From: Siphonodentalium dalli
Taxonomy: Eukaryota > Mollusca > Scaphopoda > Gadilida > Siphonodentaliidae
Length of the DNA stretch: 64,000 nucleotides
Reading direction: 5' to 3'
NCBI GenBank assembly: GCA_032622095.1
Contig: CP136064.1
Coordinates: 128,701,605-128,765,604, forward strand
Part shown: positions 37,024 to 49,700 of the stretch, in pieces
Position numbering within the stretch: position 1 is the first letter of the stretch
Layout: every line of letters begins with the position of its first letter
The notes under the pieces: generated by a model
The model's database searches: none
Seen by the model: the letters and a program-made list of their open reading frames with translations, nothing else
Told to the model about the DNA's origin: nothing
Made by a program: the position numbers and the translations under genes

Positions 37024-38502
37024 GCTTATAATTACAACTATAACACTTTATTTTCAGCTATCTACTATTAATACATCTCAGAAAATTAATTGCCAAAACA
37101 TGATTTTCCGTTGGACGATCTCAAAATTTGGTTGATGGGCCGAAAATAAATGGGCCGAAATTGTCAACGAGCAACTTCGTCAAGCAAACTTTCAGAAAAT
37201 AAATATTTACGCTTCAACTTCAATTTTCAGCAATGAACAATCCATGATAAAAAGAATTACTTGTTTGGCTACGATTTACGTTTAAAATGACTCAACAACA
37301 ACCCAATAATTATCAACACACACAGAGTCGAATCCGCGATCTCCGGTAAAATTATTAACTCCAGACCAGTCCAGACACCAGACTCATATCTAATGTGCTC
37401 GTGACAAATGCCATGTCATTAGCATTGTAATAAAGATGAAAAATGTTAAAAGGGTTGTAATCGGGTAACACATTTTATTTATTTCCAATAAATTTTGCCA
37501 TGTTGATCAGCCTGATTTATGATAAGTTGTGTTCACAGCAGTAACTACACGTTGTCATGGACGCTTTTTCGAAAATTGGATAAAATAAAATATGTTTAAA
37601 CTTAACTTCCGATTATAAATATGTTTGTACGGTTGAGCCACTGTGCGCTTTTGTCCATTGATTGGGACCAGGTGGTTTCGCAAGACCAAGTCCTCACTTG
37701 GAACACCGTGATTATTGGGGTGGTCTAGATCAGAGACCAGAATTCAGCCGATTATGTTCGGGTATAGTCGTGGGTTCGTGAGACAAAATTCAAACATGAT
37801 CTGCGGCATTTCAATAAGAAATGTTCGTGTACGCACGAAACAATATACCCATCATACTGAGCCTTACAGTACATGTATGTAGCTTCGACGCCGCCTGCGC
37901 ATCGAGCGTGCCAGAATCAATCCCCAATACTTGGGGAGCCTCGTAAATATCATATGAGGTCAATTGACTGCAGAGGAATCTATTGAGTGCAGACTTTTCA
38001 TAGCTCCTTTTGCGCTTTAAAACAGCAACATAACAGATGTTCAAGAGCGTATGCAAATCCCTGTCGATACTAATAATTGTCTCCAGTGTTCATCGTATTT
38101 CTAACAGTTGCACATAGCAATTAACCGTTATTCACCACGTGGTCGAAAAGTGCAGATAACGTGATCACATATTAGTGATAAACGGCCACAGCGCGGCATT
38201 GGACACAGCTGAGCCCAATATCATCACAAATGCATCTTCTGGGATGTGAAGAACTTTGATTAGTTGCGTGCCCAGGCGCCGTGTATGCCAGACGTATTCC
38301 TATACCCGAAGGCATACCTATATGCATGCCACACCTATTCAGATACAAGAAGGCATACATATGCATGTACACGTTTGTATTTACACGACCAGCGATTTGG
38401 TTGTGTTTAAGAAATTAATATGAGTGTGTTTTATTGAATGGTATAGGGCATGTTGGGCTCATGCTATCTACCGCATTAAGTCATTTAGGGCAACACGTCA
38501 GA
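37024..38502. other. unassigned stretch between LINE relics
   Basis: The region lies between an endonuclease relic and a reverse-transcriptase relic but shows no LINE coding similarity itself. Minus frames at 38056-37811 and 38372-38172 are unrecognised. Confidence 0.3.
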
Positions 38503-39210
38503 GACGGTTCGTGTTGTGGTCTGTTTTATTCGGCCACCAACGGCCGTCCTGACCAAGTAACATCGAATGTACGGTTATTTGTCGACGACTGTCTTCTGTC
38601 TCGACCTATTCATGACAACAATGATCAGCTGATACTTCAGGATGTGATGAAACATCTTGAACACTGGGATCAACATGTGGTATGTAATTCAACCCCTCAA
38701 AGTGTTAGATCATGAATTTACATAGAAATACCACATCGTTTTATAATTCGTATAAATTGTGTGGTGCTGCTCTGGAGCTGATCAAGGAAACATCCTATCT
38801 AGGCGTAACCTTATACATAATTAATGGAGCTGGACCCCCACCCCACATATCTAATTTTTTAAAAGGGCAAATTATACCGCCGGCTTCTAACGTCGTAGTT
38901 TGAGGCAGCGTCCGCAATCACTAAATCGCTTATATTCCTGGATCAGGCAAGGTCTGGAATATGGCGCAACGGTCTGGGACCCACACATTGAAAAGGATAA
39001 TCGACATTTTGAAACTATTCAGAGAAAGCAGAGTAGATAGTTAATTTATCTAAAACTACTTCTCGACTCTCGCTTCTATAAAACATTCGAAATAACCCTA
39101 TATCCATTCCACTTATTCAACTTTTAATTCCGACTAGATCTGCATGGTCTCCGATCCACTCTGAAACAAAACAGGGTTATGTGCATATTCCATGAGACAT
39201 AGTCTCCTAT
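38503..39210 (+). pseudogene. LINE reverse-transcriptase remnant
   Basis: The translation GRPDQVTSNVRLFVDDCLLS carries the RT catalytic F-x-DD motif (FVDD, about 38570). It is followed by RPIHDNNDQLILQDVMKHLE, then in another frame ALELIKETSYLGVTLY, the YLGV block of non-LTR RTs. Later pieces include GATVWDPHIEKDNRHFETIQ (about 38960-39020). Several frameshifts and stops break it. The upstream RT motifs and the endonuclease are absent here. The relic at 35674-36490 could belong to the same family, but joining them as one copy is not supported by the DNA between. Confidence 0.8.
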
Positions 39211-39985
39211 AGATACTCCTCTCCCGGAACTATAGATAAGGCATTGTGACTCACTATCCAATAGCACTATTCTGTCACCTTCTTTGAAACAGTTCATATG
39301 GGGATCTAAATTGACATGTCACCAGCTCTCCCTGAAATAATATTCTAATTCTATCATTGTGATATGAGATAACTTCAGGTATACAAGTACAATATAGATA
39401 ATAACTAGATAGACACGAAACGCATGACCCAATTGTCAGTTGACCAATCACCGAGCAGGATTTAGTGTAAAACACATAGGCTATGCCAATATGATATGTA
39501 TAATATGTAGGTTGTGATATATACGCATTAATGTGCGTTCGCGCATCCATTCTAATCTGGATTCAATCGTCCGTACAGGGGAGTTATTTATACCATAACA
39601 TTAAAAATAACCTTCTTAATTTATGTATTTGGCTAACTTTGTACTTCAAAAATAACTGAATATTATTTCTGAATTAGAAATCCCGAGCAGCTAAGAGTAA
39701 TAGATACCACGAACGTCGAATATATAATGTCTTTTTTCAAACGCCGATGTCTGCACATGCGTGGAATTTGAGTGAAAAAAGAGTACTCTCTTTTTTCCTT
39801 TTTGAATCGCGTGTTACAATTTCCTGGTATTATATAGGACACACGTTTTGTTGAAATATGCATTGCCGGTCCCGTTTTAATTGCATAAAGCCAAAGTGAC
39901 AAAGTCGGTAAATTTATCTCACATCAGGTCATCAATATGACATCACCATGATTCGTGTGTATGTGACACAAGGACAGGAGTGGTG
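39211..39985. other. unassigned stretch
   Basis: The first part may be LINE 3' sequence but is too decayed to assign. No other feature is seen. Confidence 0.3.
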
Positions 39986-40200
39986 GTAAAATCAACAGTT
40001 GAATACTTCATATCTGACACACCAGTCGGAAATTTCTCCAATAAATATTTAGTGTGAAGTGTGTTGTTTTTAGACAAAACGTTTCATATGTTCCTGTAAT
40101 GTCAAGTTTGTTGAATGGACTAAAATTGCAATAATCAGGTATAGTTTGCAAATTCCAAATCCATGGAGGGTGCACGTGTAATTGAATTTGAATCTGGTTC
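39986..40200 (+). repeat. dispersed repeat family B, copy 3 (weak)
   Basis: ACCAGTCGGAAATTTCTCCA, TTTAGTGTGAAGTGTGTTG and a terminal GGAGGGTGCACGTGTAATTG follow the order seen at 2219-2490 and 29586-29960. Identity is low. Confidence 0.35.
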
Positions 40201-41079
40201 AAGAGCTGTGCATAGTTACCACATTATCACCCGCAAAGGGGAGACCATCTTAAGACCATCCTGATCCGACGTTACGAACAATGCATTTTCTTGCTCATAT
40301 AACTTGGCATTGATTAGCTTAAAAAGTGACAATGCCGAATATTTTCGGATATAATAATTGTCCGATGCGCATGGAACACCCACGTCTCGCACTCGATATA
40401 ACCACCCATCATTCAAAAGCACGAAGTCTAAGATCCCGACAGTTTTTCGTGAAACAAAAGCCACCCATTAACCATTAATACAATACTGCAGTTAGCTTTA
40501 ACAATGGGCATTCTACAAAGGAATCACTCAGCGTTCGTCAGACACATCGATGATCATTGATGTTTCGGCGCACGTTAGATGGCTCGCTGTAAGCACAACG
40601 ACGCTTTATTTCTAGCTCCACCAGACTTGTAGAATGGTAATTACGACGTCTCTGTATAAACACAAAACGAGGTATAGAAAAGCTGTATGATTCATATTTT
40701 ATTCATACATTGTTTTGAATTAGCCCGATAGATTTCTTGCTCGAAAGCTTGGTAAAATATATTAGTAATTCCGCCCATCGCGATTTGTCAGGTGTAATTA
40801 TACGGAGCAATGATTCAATGGTATGAAATCACACCGAACACGCTGAAACCTGGCGAGAAACTAATAATCACAATCATTTTTGTCAATGGATAACAAAATA
40901 CAAACATAAATGTTGCTTTTTTCTAATCTAGGGCGCACTTTAAACAAGGGCGTGTCAACGTGATCTCCTTTTGAGTGGGAGTAAGGTAGAGGTGTCAGCT
41001 TAAAACATTTCAACTGCATCCCTTTGAACCAGACCTTGATTCCGAATGTCCTATTTGTCCGGATAATTCCATTTATATC
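40201..41079. other. unassigned stretch
   Basis: A minus frame at 40464-40216 (82 codons) is open but unrecognised. Nothing else is supported. Confidence 0.3.
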
Positions 41080-41365
41080 ACATGTTGGTATTTTCCAACT
41101 GGTACCTCAAGTTTTTCAACTATTGGAATGTTCCAACCTGACACTCCCTAATGTTTGGACATTTTCAATATGACGACCGTTTAAGTAAAAAATTTGACAA
41201 CAAAATAGGAAAATACTCGAGTTCTTGTCTAATAACAACTTTCACACTAAATTTTGATTGGAAAATAAAACTATCAGAACAATTTCAACCTATCTCTCGT
41301 CTGATATGTCCAACTGATGTTATTTTATGCATGCATGACTTTTCCAACTTTTGAACATTTTATCA
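41080..41365 (-). repeat. dispersed repeat family B, inverted copy
   Basis: The reverse complement reads CATCAGTTGGACATATCAGA, then AGGTTGAAATTGTTCTGATA and a TTTAGTGTGAAAGTTGTTAT block. It matches 29600-29690 in the same order. Confidence 0.5.
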
Positions 41366-42179
41366 CAGTTGGTTGATCATCCCTGAATCTACGAATTGGT
41401 AAAGCAGAAACAGAATATTGACTGCAAATCAATGTTTGTTGCAACTCCATATATATGTAGTCCACAAGACGTATGTCGACGGCAATAACAAGTATACTCC
41501 ACGAACGGCAAACACCAACACGACACTTGTGATTATGGCTGGTGGAGAGGAATTATAATGTCAAATCAGAAAATAAGATACCCAACTCGTGTTGTTCCAA
41601 GTAGGACTCTAATTGAGAATACTATGTTTGGACCCGCGAGTAACAAATTGACACTTCACACACGTAAATATTCAAGCTTATAGATCCAAGAAACTCACGA
41701 CACCTTCATCAGGATGCTTCATGTTTGACATTTCAGAATGCGGTGTTTTATGTACCTACATTTTTGATAGTTTAGTGACTGCATGGGGGAGGAAGTGATC
41801 CTGAATAACGAAGACTCATATTCAAGCATGTGCCAAAACTACAATTATCATATTTTTTTGCATATTTGCGATATTCGACCTTTGTAACACGTAAATGTTC
41901 CCAGTGGACCAGTGTAACGTCTATGCGATATATGCATATTATCTCTGTTAACATCTGTACGTATCCGGTCTAAACATATATTGCCCATGTGGACATTTAG
42001 GGAATGTTTTATCTTGGCGGCAAAGACTAAGTGCTAATTACCGAATCCAACTTTTATAGAATCCGTCTGGTCTGAACGACTGATAAGTGAGACATGGAGC
42101 ATCTGGTCTTGAAAAGCGACTGATAAGTGATATCGGCAGACGATATATAAATTTCCAACACTTTTTGACATATGATACG
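41366..42179. other. unassigned stretch
   Basis: A short direct repeat ACTGATAAGTGA occurs at about 42078 and 42119, possibly the decayed edge of the following minisatellite. No gene is seen. Confidence 0.3.
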
Positions 42180-42880
42180 TCAAACGGACCATGTCTGTTA
42201 TGCGATCTAAGTGAAACACCCAACGCTCTGGACAGTGAGAAAAAACACAATCATGTAATGACGGTTGCAAAATGAAACATCAGCCTATGTCTCGGCAGTT
42301 GTTATGTGGGACACCCTCATATCTGGACAGTTGCTGAATAAAACACCATTGCGCCTTGCAGTTGCTAAGTGGAACACCAACCTGATTAGTTGCTGTAATG
42401 AAACGCCTCAATGAAACACCACCATCATTGAGAAGTTGTTGAAACACAATCCGCTCTGGGGAGATGCTGAGTAAAATTGGTCTGCCAAATGAATGAAGTA
42501 TATGAAGTGAAACCCCACCATGTATGTACAGTTAAACAGTCAAACACCACCATGCCAGGTGTTGTCAAGTTAAGTTAAGAAGTGAAACGTCACAGTTACG
42601 AAGTGAAACCCCACCATGTATGGGCAGTTACGAAGCGAAACACCATCATACCAGGTGTGTCAAGAAGTGAAACGCCACTATGTATGGACAACAACGAAGT
42701 GAAACACCACCATGTATGGATAGTTACCAAGCGAAACACCTCCACGTGTAGACAGTTACCAAATGAAACACCACCATGCATGTATGGAGTCCATGTACAT
42801 TCACGGAGCAAAACACCATCATGTATGGAGTCCATGTACATTTTCACGGAGCAAAACACCACCATGTATGATAACTCGAT
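42180..42880. repeat. degenerate minisatellite, about 32-bp unit
   Basis: The core GAAACACCACCATGTATGGA followed by CAGTTACCAAG recurs roughly every 32 bp, best preserved at 42598-42880 and strongly decayed toward 42180. Frames over it on both strands (109 and 89 codons) are repeat artefacts. Confidence 0.85.
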
Positions 42881-43480
42881 ACGTGTACATGTATGTAATG
42901 CAAATATTTAAGTAATTTAACAATAATGAGTTTTGCAAAACGTAATATATTAAATACAATGAATTTGTCCTAAAGGGTAATAATATTAATAATTCCCACA
43001 TCGCTCAGTGTGTAATATATATATATATATATAAAATCAGAATAAAATATGTGAAAAAAAAGAATGTTTTGGTTGAGACATCTATGTGTGAAGTGGGTCT
43101 TATTGTCGACTAAAAACTTTGAGAAATTCTCGCCGGAATTCTGGTCGTATATATAGAACATGAATATTCTAATACATTTCGCATTTGATTGCTCACGCAA
43201 TGGCACTTGGCATTTACTATCGTGTAATAGATGAACTAAATTGACGAAACACGATATGTAGACACTTTAATATTTTGAAATGGAATGAAGTTGTTCAGTA
43301 AAGAGAAACCCAATAATATATATAGGATATATGTTGTGTAGTGAAGTGACTTGTCGCGCGACTCTCCTGCCTCTCCATCTGCTGTCGCCCCTTTGTTGAT
43401 GTTTGGGAGTACAGAAGTACTGTCTGATTTGAACAGCTATCACGGAGATGTGTACCAGACTTCTTCGATATCTCCGCCGA
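42881..43480. other. unassigned stretch
   Basis: A TA tract lies at about 43015-43033. No gene is supported. Confidence 0.3.
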
Positions 43481-43699
43481 TGTTATTGTGGGAATAACAT
43501 TCATGGGAATTTAAATGGTCATAAATTCCTCCATGTTAAATTAAATCCCAATCTAAAAGCGCGGTTTATCGGTAGAAGAGACAGTCCATGTCGCTGGGTT
43601 GAGCACACTTTTGATTCCGACATTGAGGCCCATGACGTCCGATTGTCACTCTTATCTAATTAATTACTGGACCACACTAATTGAATTGGACGCTATCTA

Positions 43700-44013
43700 A
43701 GGAATAGCGGCAATGGTCTGGACCGCCTTCCAGCTGGATTATCGGACCAGCCGGTCAGAATGAGTGGGATTGGAAATGAATTCTGGCTTTATTGGCGAGT
43801 CTTCATGTGCTATTCTCTGATTACTCTTGTCCGGACAATCTATTGTCTAACTCTAATACCCGACGCCAAAGAAGAAATGGTTCGTACAGCATCCGGATGG
43901 AGCGTGATATAACATCATCAAGGCAATATCCCAACTCGTTCAGTAGGTGGGGGAAATGTCAATATGGTGTAGTAAAATCAGGGTATAATATGCATTTAAC
44001 AGTTTCTGGGAAA
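43700..44013 (+). pseudogene. possible fibrinogen-like domain remnant
   Basis: Three reading frames in order give pieces that look like a fibrinogen C-terminal domain. These are WTAFQLDYRT (about 43713), then GIGNEFWL (43769-43790), and after a shift LASLHVLFSDYS (43792 on). The last ends SGYNMHLTVSG (about 43979-44011). In the family, the order WTVxQRR, GFGxxxGEFWLG, IHxLT, and GYxLHVSGYxG is standard. Frameshifts and missing parts would make this a decayed gene or exon. A frame just upstream (43448-43663) is unrecognised. The domain assignment rests on short motifs only. Confidence 0.4.
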
Positions 44014-44084
44014 TGATCTACACCAATCAAGTACTGAGTTGAATGTTACCTAAAACCATTTTAATGATAATCATACACAGAGAA

Positions 44085-44480
44085 AATTTGGTTCCCCGGG
44101 GAACCAAAACTGGTTCCAAGGTTTGTCTCAGTAGGGGAACCAAACTAAGAACCAAACAAACATGGTTCTTCGCGAACAATCAAATATAAAGAACCAAATG
44201 AGTAACCATACATACATGTTTGGTTCTTCACGAATTAAGAACCAAAATAAAGAACCAAATGAAGAACCAAACATATTTTGCTACATCGACGAACCAAATT
44301 AAATAACCAAATTGAGTACACAACAGACATTCTGGTTCCACATGGAATCAAACTTGTTTCTAATTATTGTCCTGAGGTGAGAACCAATGTGACCTGCTTT
44401 TGGTTATCGATCTGGTTCCCCGGATAGAAAGAGAACATGGAACCTAATAGTTCCTTTGGGTTCCCAGTTTGGTTCATTAA
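44085..44480. repeat. GGTTC/GAACC-rich repeat segment
   Basis: The segment has dense copies of GAACCAAA and the inverse TTTGGTTC, including AAAGAACCAAATGAG-like units and GGTTCCCCGGGGAACC at 44091-44106. It resembles a MITE or irregular minisatellite. A second, sparser cluster occurs at about 44864-44930. Confidence 0.6.
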
Positions 44481-46057
44481 ATGCCTGCTAGGAGACAATG
44501 ACAAGTGCTTGTTGAAACAATGCCCCATGACACTATGTGTAGGTTATAACCACGTTTGATGTGTATTTGTTTCTGAATGTTCTATTAGTTCGTATAAATA
44601 CGTTATACCGTTTAAAATTTATATCACACGATATTGGTTCACTGAATAGACCCCAAAGATCGGAAGATGTTCTGATGTCTGAAGGCGATATCGAATTATA
44701 CTATTAAAGTTATTGTTCCATACATCCCACCCTATTTGTGATATGACCAACAGAGTTACTCCCGGACATATTGTTAAATTTAATACTAGGACATTTAAGC
44801 TAGGAGATGTTCACACAGACCTAAAATTCTGTGGGTTATTGGAAGAACAAAACTTAGGATATTGGTTCCAGGTTGAACCAAAGCAGTGTGGAACTAATCT
44901 GTATGGTTCACTGTTGGTATTTGGTTCCCCAAATGTAGAGTGGGATATGTGGACATGGTAATACGTTAAGTTAGATGCAATATTTCCCTTTTCACATTTG
45001 TGACAATTGCAGTTGCCACTGAGACAGCGATGTAAGTGAATGGACAAAAGTAGACTAAAATGTACGAGACTATTTCAGTGGTGTTCTCCGAAGCGAAACG
45101 GAGATCGAAATTATATGTAGAAACGGTAAATAGCAACCACTTCGCTCGTGCCGAAACTAACCAATACTAATAAATTTCGTATCTAGTCGAGAGTTCTACT
45201 GTTCAGTGGGTAACTTAATACACGTTTATTTTTGGAAATCCTTCATGACCCAATTTTGTATGGCATATTCGACAATGACCAATTCAGAAGTACTAACTGT
45301 ACAGTGTAAATTCTACTTCTCATTCAACGATGATCACTCGGTTTCTGAAAACGATTCATTATAGTTACCACGTCAAATCCGTGCTGATTGCATGCAACTC
45401 GTGTATGTCGTGTGTATGGCTACTACCAAAGTTATAATCCAGCCCATATTCGGTGTGCTTTGTGCTAAAAATTCGATGAAGCATAGTTTGAAAACAAATA
45501 TTGCTATTCGTTTTCACAAACAACGAACACTCTTTATTGTTACATTGTAGAATAAAACTTTATTTTATTTACAGCACCTCCATAATGATTTCCATTGATA
45601 TATCATTCATTTATAAGTATTCAATGTATTTATGCAAGAATCGGCTATAGGTTTAATTTGATACTCGCGGCTCTTGTGTCGAGTAAATGCACTGCGTGGA
45701 TACTATGTATAGCTGTACATATGGGGTGATTAAATAATGTGATTAAATTAGTCATGACACAAATTCGTGATATCCTGGTCCAGTTTGTATATTCTAATAG
45801 ACTTAAGTGTTCATAAATAGTGGTATTAATCTTCTATTTGTCTAATGGATTGGTTCTGGATCCAACCCCATAGCATCCCTAGTTTATCTATCCGCTTTGA
45901 GAGGACGAACCGAAAGGTCATTCCACTGTACACCATTTCGTTGTTGGTGTACAGATATACACGTTATTTCGAGAGCTTTGTGTTGTTACTGAGTCAGGAA
46001 TGTACGCAGGAATCTGGTAAAAACCCATGTAAACCATGGTTTATATGGCTCTACTCC
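44481..46057. other. unassigned stretch
   Basis: Frames at 44713-44961 and 45845-46096 have no recognised family. The former overlaps the second GGTTC cluster. Confidence 0.3.
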
Positions 46058-46170
46058 GAGGCGACTGAGTTTCTGAAAAAACAAGATGGCAGATAAGCAC
46101 CTAATATTGATTCATATACCGTCACTATATATCGACGCTGATTGGCTAATTGCAAGAGCTGACATAATAA
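46058..46170. repeat. duplicated segment, copy 1
   Basis: GAGGCGACTGAGTTTCTGAA through GCTGACATAATAA is repeated at 46604-46751 with a 30-bp insertion in the second copy. Confidence 0.8.
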
Positions 46171-46176
46171 TATAAG

Positions 46177-46261
46177 TTACGGGACGCTTAGTGGCCGAGC
46201 CTAATATTGATCACGCTGAGCCTCATATGCCACCATATCCGACCACTAAGCGTCCCGTAAC
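46177..46261. repeat. 85-bp hairpin
   Basis: GTTACGGGACGCTTAGTGG at 46177-46195 is exactly inverse at 46243-46261. It lies directly after duplicated segment copy 1. Confidence 0.85.
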
Positions 46262-46603
46262 GTATTTATTAGGTCAGTGGACAAAATCCAGCATATCCCT
46301 TTATTTAATCGTCGCTGTAATTTATTGTAATTTGATAAGTTAAATGTGTCGTCTATGGCCATTAACTTATGTAACGTCACAGTGACGCGCCATGGGCGTT
46401 GAACGTCAACACATTGACTCAATGGCTAATCATCAGAAGTAAGACAACTTGTTGAGTTTGATAGTTAATTTATGAATCTTTAGAATTCCTCAAATATATC
46501 GCATGCAGATTTTGGTACATGATACTATGTCTTTAAATTCGCAGAAAATGATTTCCGACAGATATCCTATTTCTTGGCGCCAAAACACACCAAAAATATC
46601 CTC

Positions 46604-46751
46604 GAGGCGACAGAGTTTCTGAAAAACAAGATGGCAGATAAGCACCTAATATTGATTTCATATTGGGTCACTGACCTATAGTATGGGTTCATATATATAC
46701 CGTCACTATTTATCGACGCTGATTGGCTAATCACAAGAGCTGACATAATAA
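46604..46751. repeat. duplicated segment, copy 2
   Basis: Direct copy of 46058-46170. The extra internal sequence near 46663-46695 may be ancestral or inserted. No copy of the 46177 hairpin follows it. Confidence 0.8.
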
Positions 46752-49700
46752 ATGGCGTTTTGCGTACATTCATAGCGAATTCGACCGCAGCGTATGGGTT
46801 AATATATTCACTTCCGCTACAACTAGCGACTTACGCGATCGCCCATGGATGCAGATGGGTATTCGCTGCATGATGTGATGTCCCTTTCCGTGGTCAGGCA
46901 GCTATAGGGTAGGTGCGGTCGGTACATTTTTGACGGAACCGGCCACAAGTTAGGGTTAACGGTGACTTTTCCGCTCAAGTGACGACTTGGGGATTGGAAC
47001 ATTCGTACGTACATGTCTATTCTGCACGATAGTGTATGCTCCATCTCGCTTGGATCCCTGGGGTGCGGTCGGCTTTTAGTAGGATCCGGTAAACTTACAC
47101 AGCTTTACCTGTTCCAATAACCACGGTAAATACCACGGTGTATTTACCACAGTATATTTTATAACGGTTTTCTATGTTATCTGGTCCATTGGAAGGAGCA
47201 GGAGGTGAGCATGTCATATCTGGGTGCAGCCTTGCTTCCGGTGCTCCTGCAAATTAACCACTTTTGTAGATTTGGAAAGATTGCAGCACTCGCGGGGCTT
47301 ATAATCTTGTTCTAATCAGACTGAACCGGCGCATTTGCTCCTATAGCATTATCAAATCGACTATTGATGAACATTTCCTATGCGCGATTACCTAATCCAT
47401 GGAATCAGCGCTGAGTGTTCGTCGACCTACCGCGGACATGAAGCACCAGCGGTCATTTTGGTGGTGATTGAGACGGCAGTATCCATTACCCGCTGCCACT
47501 CAATACCCACTGAAGTGGAAAAATCCGCTCGTTAAAATAGTCTAGAGGGAGGAGTGGGCGAATTACCACAATGGCGAAGCAACAATGATAACTCAATATT
47601 ATACGATTCCGGTAATACCGAATATGTGTTCTTTGGTTTGGGCCTCCATGCACAGTAGAACTTCGAGTCACTGGGTAATTGACTATCTGGGACACAGCTG
47701 GCTCGATCGGTAACATGTATCAGTATTCTCAATTCTCCAATAATGATAACACTACCATTGCTATCAAGCCGCACCAGAGTCCACCAGAGTGGACGTCAGC
47801 GTGTATTGGTATACATGCTTACAAGTTAAGGGACGCGAGTCAAAAACTCATTTTTATTATAGTTAAAATGTTGTTTGCATCGTTCATAGAGCACATGAGT
47901 GCATTTTGAACTAATCCATGGCTCAATTTCATTCATTTGTTGCATATATTCTGTTGAGTATAAACAGAGATGGTCCCATAACTGACCAGATTTAGTATAC
48001 AGTCCCCCTTTAAGGTTCCATTGGTCGCAATCTTCTTTAAAATTTGTTTTCTACTCATGCTCTTCGACTTCTTCGTTGATGGTTAACGATGTCAGTAGCC
48101 GTGTTTGGTGTTCGTGCAGTGGCGGCGATGCAAATTTTCTTACTTTTCTCCCAAGAATATAAAAAAATATTGCATTTGACCGAACTGTTGACCAAACAGT
48201 TCCAGGCCTCGTAATCTTATCACGGGTTGAGAATTAAACCGCCACTTCGTTGTTGAGGGCGTACAATTCGTAACTCTTCTCACAGCTTATTGAAACCATT
48301 GCACTCGATAAGAGTTAACCAACAGACCCTGTACCGACACCAGAGAACCTCTGCATTTCACCCTGAGTACCTCATCTGAACAGACATAATTTTGAATTCT
48401 GTCGCTGTGTGATAAGAACTACAATGTAGTTTTCCACCCGCTGAGAGACTATGGTGTGTAATACGGGCTGATTGTAACACTGTGTCAGCATATTTATTCG
48501 TGAAACCCCACTCTAAATCAGATTGCATTGCGTTGAGATGTTAGCACCATTAAACAAGACAACGTATAGCAAGCGGTCCCACGAGGATGAACTCATCTAC
48601 AGTATCAAAGGAGAATGTAACACTGATAAATTACTGTTTGCAAGCGATAACACTCAGGTTTTCAAAACTTATTAATTTGAGGCGTATGTGTGAACTGGTT
48701 CATCGGATCTGCAATTTAGATTTCAGCGAATGGAGTATTTTTTCTTCAGATTTCGCCACTATCAAATTATACCACTTTGTTGTCTCACTTATACTGCGGC
48801 ATTCAATATGATCCTAAGAAAATCACAACTCAATAACCATATATGTCCCAGGAGTACGAAAGGTCGCGATTTTGTAACGAAGTCTGATTTATGTGAGATG
48901 AATATTGCATGAATTATTCAGAAGTTTATTTGGAATTAGAAGAACTGGGTTCACCTTATATTCCAAAGATAACTTGACATAAATAATAAATGTGGCATAA
49001 ATGAACTATGAACTCACCTCATCTCAAAAGACTATATCGCTACGAATGCTATTTATATATAGTGCCAACGATGTCGTGAACGTAATAGTCGGCTGTTCAG
49101 TAACCAGAAATCATATCATTATATGAAAAAGCTACTTGTGAGATTGTTAGTTGTGTACGGTTCCTGCCGTACGGATTCGGACTGAATGTCGTCATATATA
49201 TGTAACATATGTGACTGTTGTCCATCCCACTGGATGAAAACATGATTGCATCTTTAAGAATAATTTGAAGAAAAAAAAGAGTAAATTCTGACCAGTGAAA
49301 ACACACATATTCAATTGACTTCATGCACCATAAATATCCAATAGACAGTTACACATATGTTAATGCGCTGTGGTATAGAATATAATGAGCATGTATACAT
49401 TTATGATTCCGTACCACTCCTATTGTGCATTTGGGGGTGTTCACAAATAACCAGAGCCCTACACTATTGAATACATGTTTTTTGTAATATCAGCGTTAAT
49501 TTTTGATTTACTAATTTCGTAATACATATTTTGTGTTCTATGGTATTCGATTGAATTTCTATCAGTATATTTCTTTCCTTGTAGATCGAAACTCAACATA
49601 TAACCATAACACTTTTTCTGCAGAATACATTGACATGCAATGTATTATATAATCTTGTTTTGGCTAACCATCTATATACCAGGATTCGTTTGACCGGAAA

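Noticed and set aside
36491-38502. One LINE copy joining the endonuclease relic and the RT relic
   Set aside because: The 2 kb between them has no LINE coding similarity and the frames are unrelated. Two separate fragments are the safer reading.
42582-42911. 109-codon frame with repeated MET-PRO-rich units
   Set aside because: Minisatellite translation; opposite-strand frames are equally open.
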